NCBI GenBank assembly: GCA_012517385.1
Contig: JAAYUZ010000194.1
Coordinates: 1-32,580, forward strand
DNA length: 32,580 bases
Reading direction: 5' to 3'
Source of the DNA: Treponema sp.
GTDB lineage: Bacteria; Spirochaetota; Spirochaetia; Treponematales; Breznakiellaceae
The translations under genes and the position numbers were made by a program. The notes below the pieces were generated by a model, which searched no databases, had not been told where the DNA came from, and worked only from the letters and a program-made list of their open reading frames with translations. The stretch's first letter is position 1, and each line of letters opens with the position of its first letter. Below, piece by piece: positions 32,279 through 32,580 of the stretch.

Positions 32279-32580
32279 TTGGTTCTCCTGTAGGTTGGAA
32301 CATATAAGGGCCGTTGTACAACGACCGCCGGTTTTGCACTTCCGCGGATAGAAACTGCCATTTCGGTTCCCACCTTTGCAAAAGCGGGGGGAACGAAAGC
32401 GTTGGCTGAATAGGTTTCCGTGGTAGGGCAGTACATGCCCGCCACACAGTTTCCTATTTCATGGCCTTCCTGGTCAAGAACGGGGTAGCCCTCCCGGGGA
32501 ACCCCACCCTTTACATTGATGGTAACCAGTTTCCGGGAAAGTCCCCGGGATTTCAGATCCAGCAGGGCTGCCTTGCCGAT
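32275..32580 (-). CDS. gcvT: Glycine cleavage system T protein, C-terminal part
   Basis: 101 residues from the right edge to the TGA at 32275-32277. The frame begins IGKAALLDLKSRGLSRKLV, then GVPREGYPVLDQEGHEIG, and ends in AFVPPAFAKVGTEMAVSIRG, the C-terminal barrel of aminomethyltransferase. The family's usual TSGTFSPTLG stretch is replaced here by VAGMYCPTTETYS, a divergent variant. T-protein releases ammonia and makes 5,10-methylenetetrahydrofolate. The order gcvT-gcvH-gcvPA-gcvPB is standard for operons with a split P-protein. The folate-binding N-terminus lies outside the window. Confidence 0.93.
   Translation of the reverse strand: MGKAALLDLKSRGLSRKLVTINVKGGVPREGYPVLDQEGHEIGNCVAGMYCPTTETYSANAFVPPAFAKVGTEMAVSIRGSAKPAVVVQRPLYVPTYRRTK

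Noticed and set aside
1-32580. Horizontal transfer island or prophage
   Set aside because: No integrase, transposase, tRNA or phage gene was seen, and codon use looks similar throughout, apart from the local GC-rich repeat in the methyltransferase.

Overview
The window looks like chromosomal DNA of a Treponema-type spirochaete with moderate GC content. This is inferred from gene content: a GTP-type PEP carboxykinase, a two-subunit glycine cleavage P-protein, a MoxR/Bat operon, a large outer-membrane protein built from SPNxDG modules with an OmpA tail, and several spirochaete-like unknown proteins. I do not assign a species. No rRNA, tRNA, CRISPR array, insertion sequence or prophage was recognised, and no gene-free stretch exceeds 300 bases.

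Layout. Bases 1-162 are the end of a cyclic-nucleotide-binding-type regulator, closed by a strong terminator. Bases 258-5827 hold pckG, a small unknown gene, a solute-binding lipoprotein, a helical unknown protein on the plus strand and a PLP aminotransferase. Bases 5899-13464 are a compact plus-strand operon: moxR, a DUF58 gene, a short membrane protein with BatD-like features, batA, batB, a TPR lipoprotein (BatC-like), batD and an Smr-domain gene, most with start/stop overlaps. infA and a dksA/traR-type gene are divergent at 13445-14198. Bases 14268-18991 are a minus-strand signalling operon: a REC-STAS-like-REC regulator, a hybrid histidine kinase ending in Hpt, and a PHP phosphatase. Next come a DJ-1/PfpI protein, a PfkB kinase, acetate kinase and a mannose-1-phosphate guanylyltransferase, then a divergent methyltransferase, the 1340-residue modular envelope protein, ogt, and the gcvT-gcvH-gcvPA-gcvPB operon running off the right edge.

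How the genes work together. PckG, AckA, the aminotransferase and the glycine cleavage system point to an amino-acid and sugar fermenter that links C4/C3 metabolism with one-carbon units and acetate. The Bat cluster forms a MoxR chaperone and von Willebrand factor A envelope complex. The kinase and regulator form a probable multi-step phosphorelay.

Most striking signals. (1) Many first genes of transcription units, mostly in divergent pairs, have a sigma70-type -10 hexamer ending only 5-7 bases before the ATG and no Shine-Dalgarno sequence, which predicts leaderless mRNAs. Genes inside operons mostly do have a Shine-Dalgarno sequence. (2) Intergenic array 28960-29099 consists of about 15-base units that fold into small hairpins with conserved loops and co-varying stems. 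(3) In-frame short repeats have expanded in several unrelated proteins: BatD, the methyltransferase, the hybrid kinase and the BatD-like membrane protein. (4) The large envelope protein contains eight SPNxDG modules of two alternating types.
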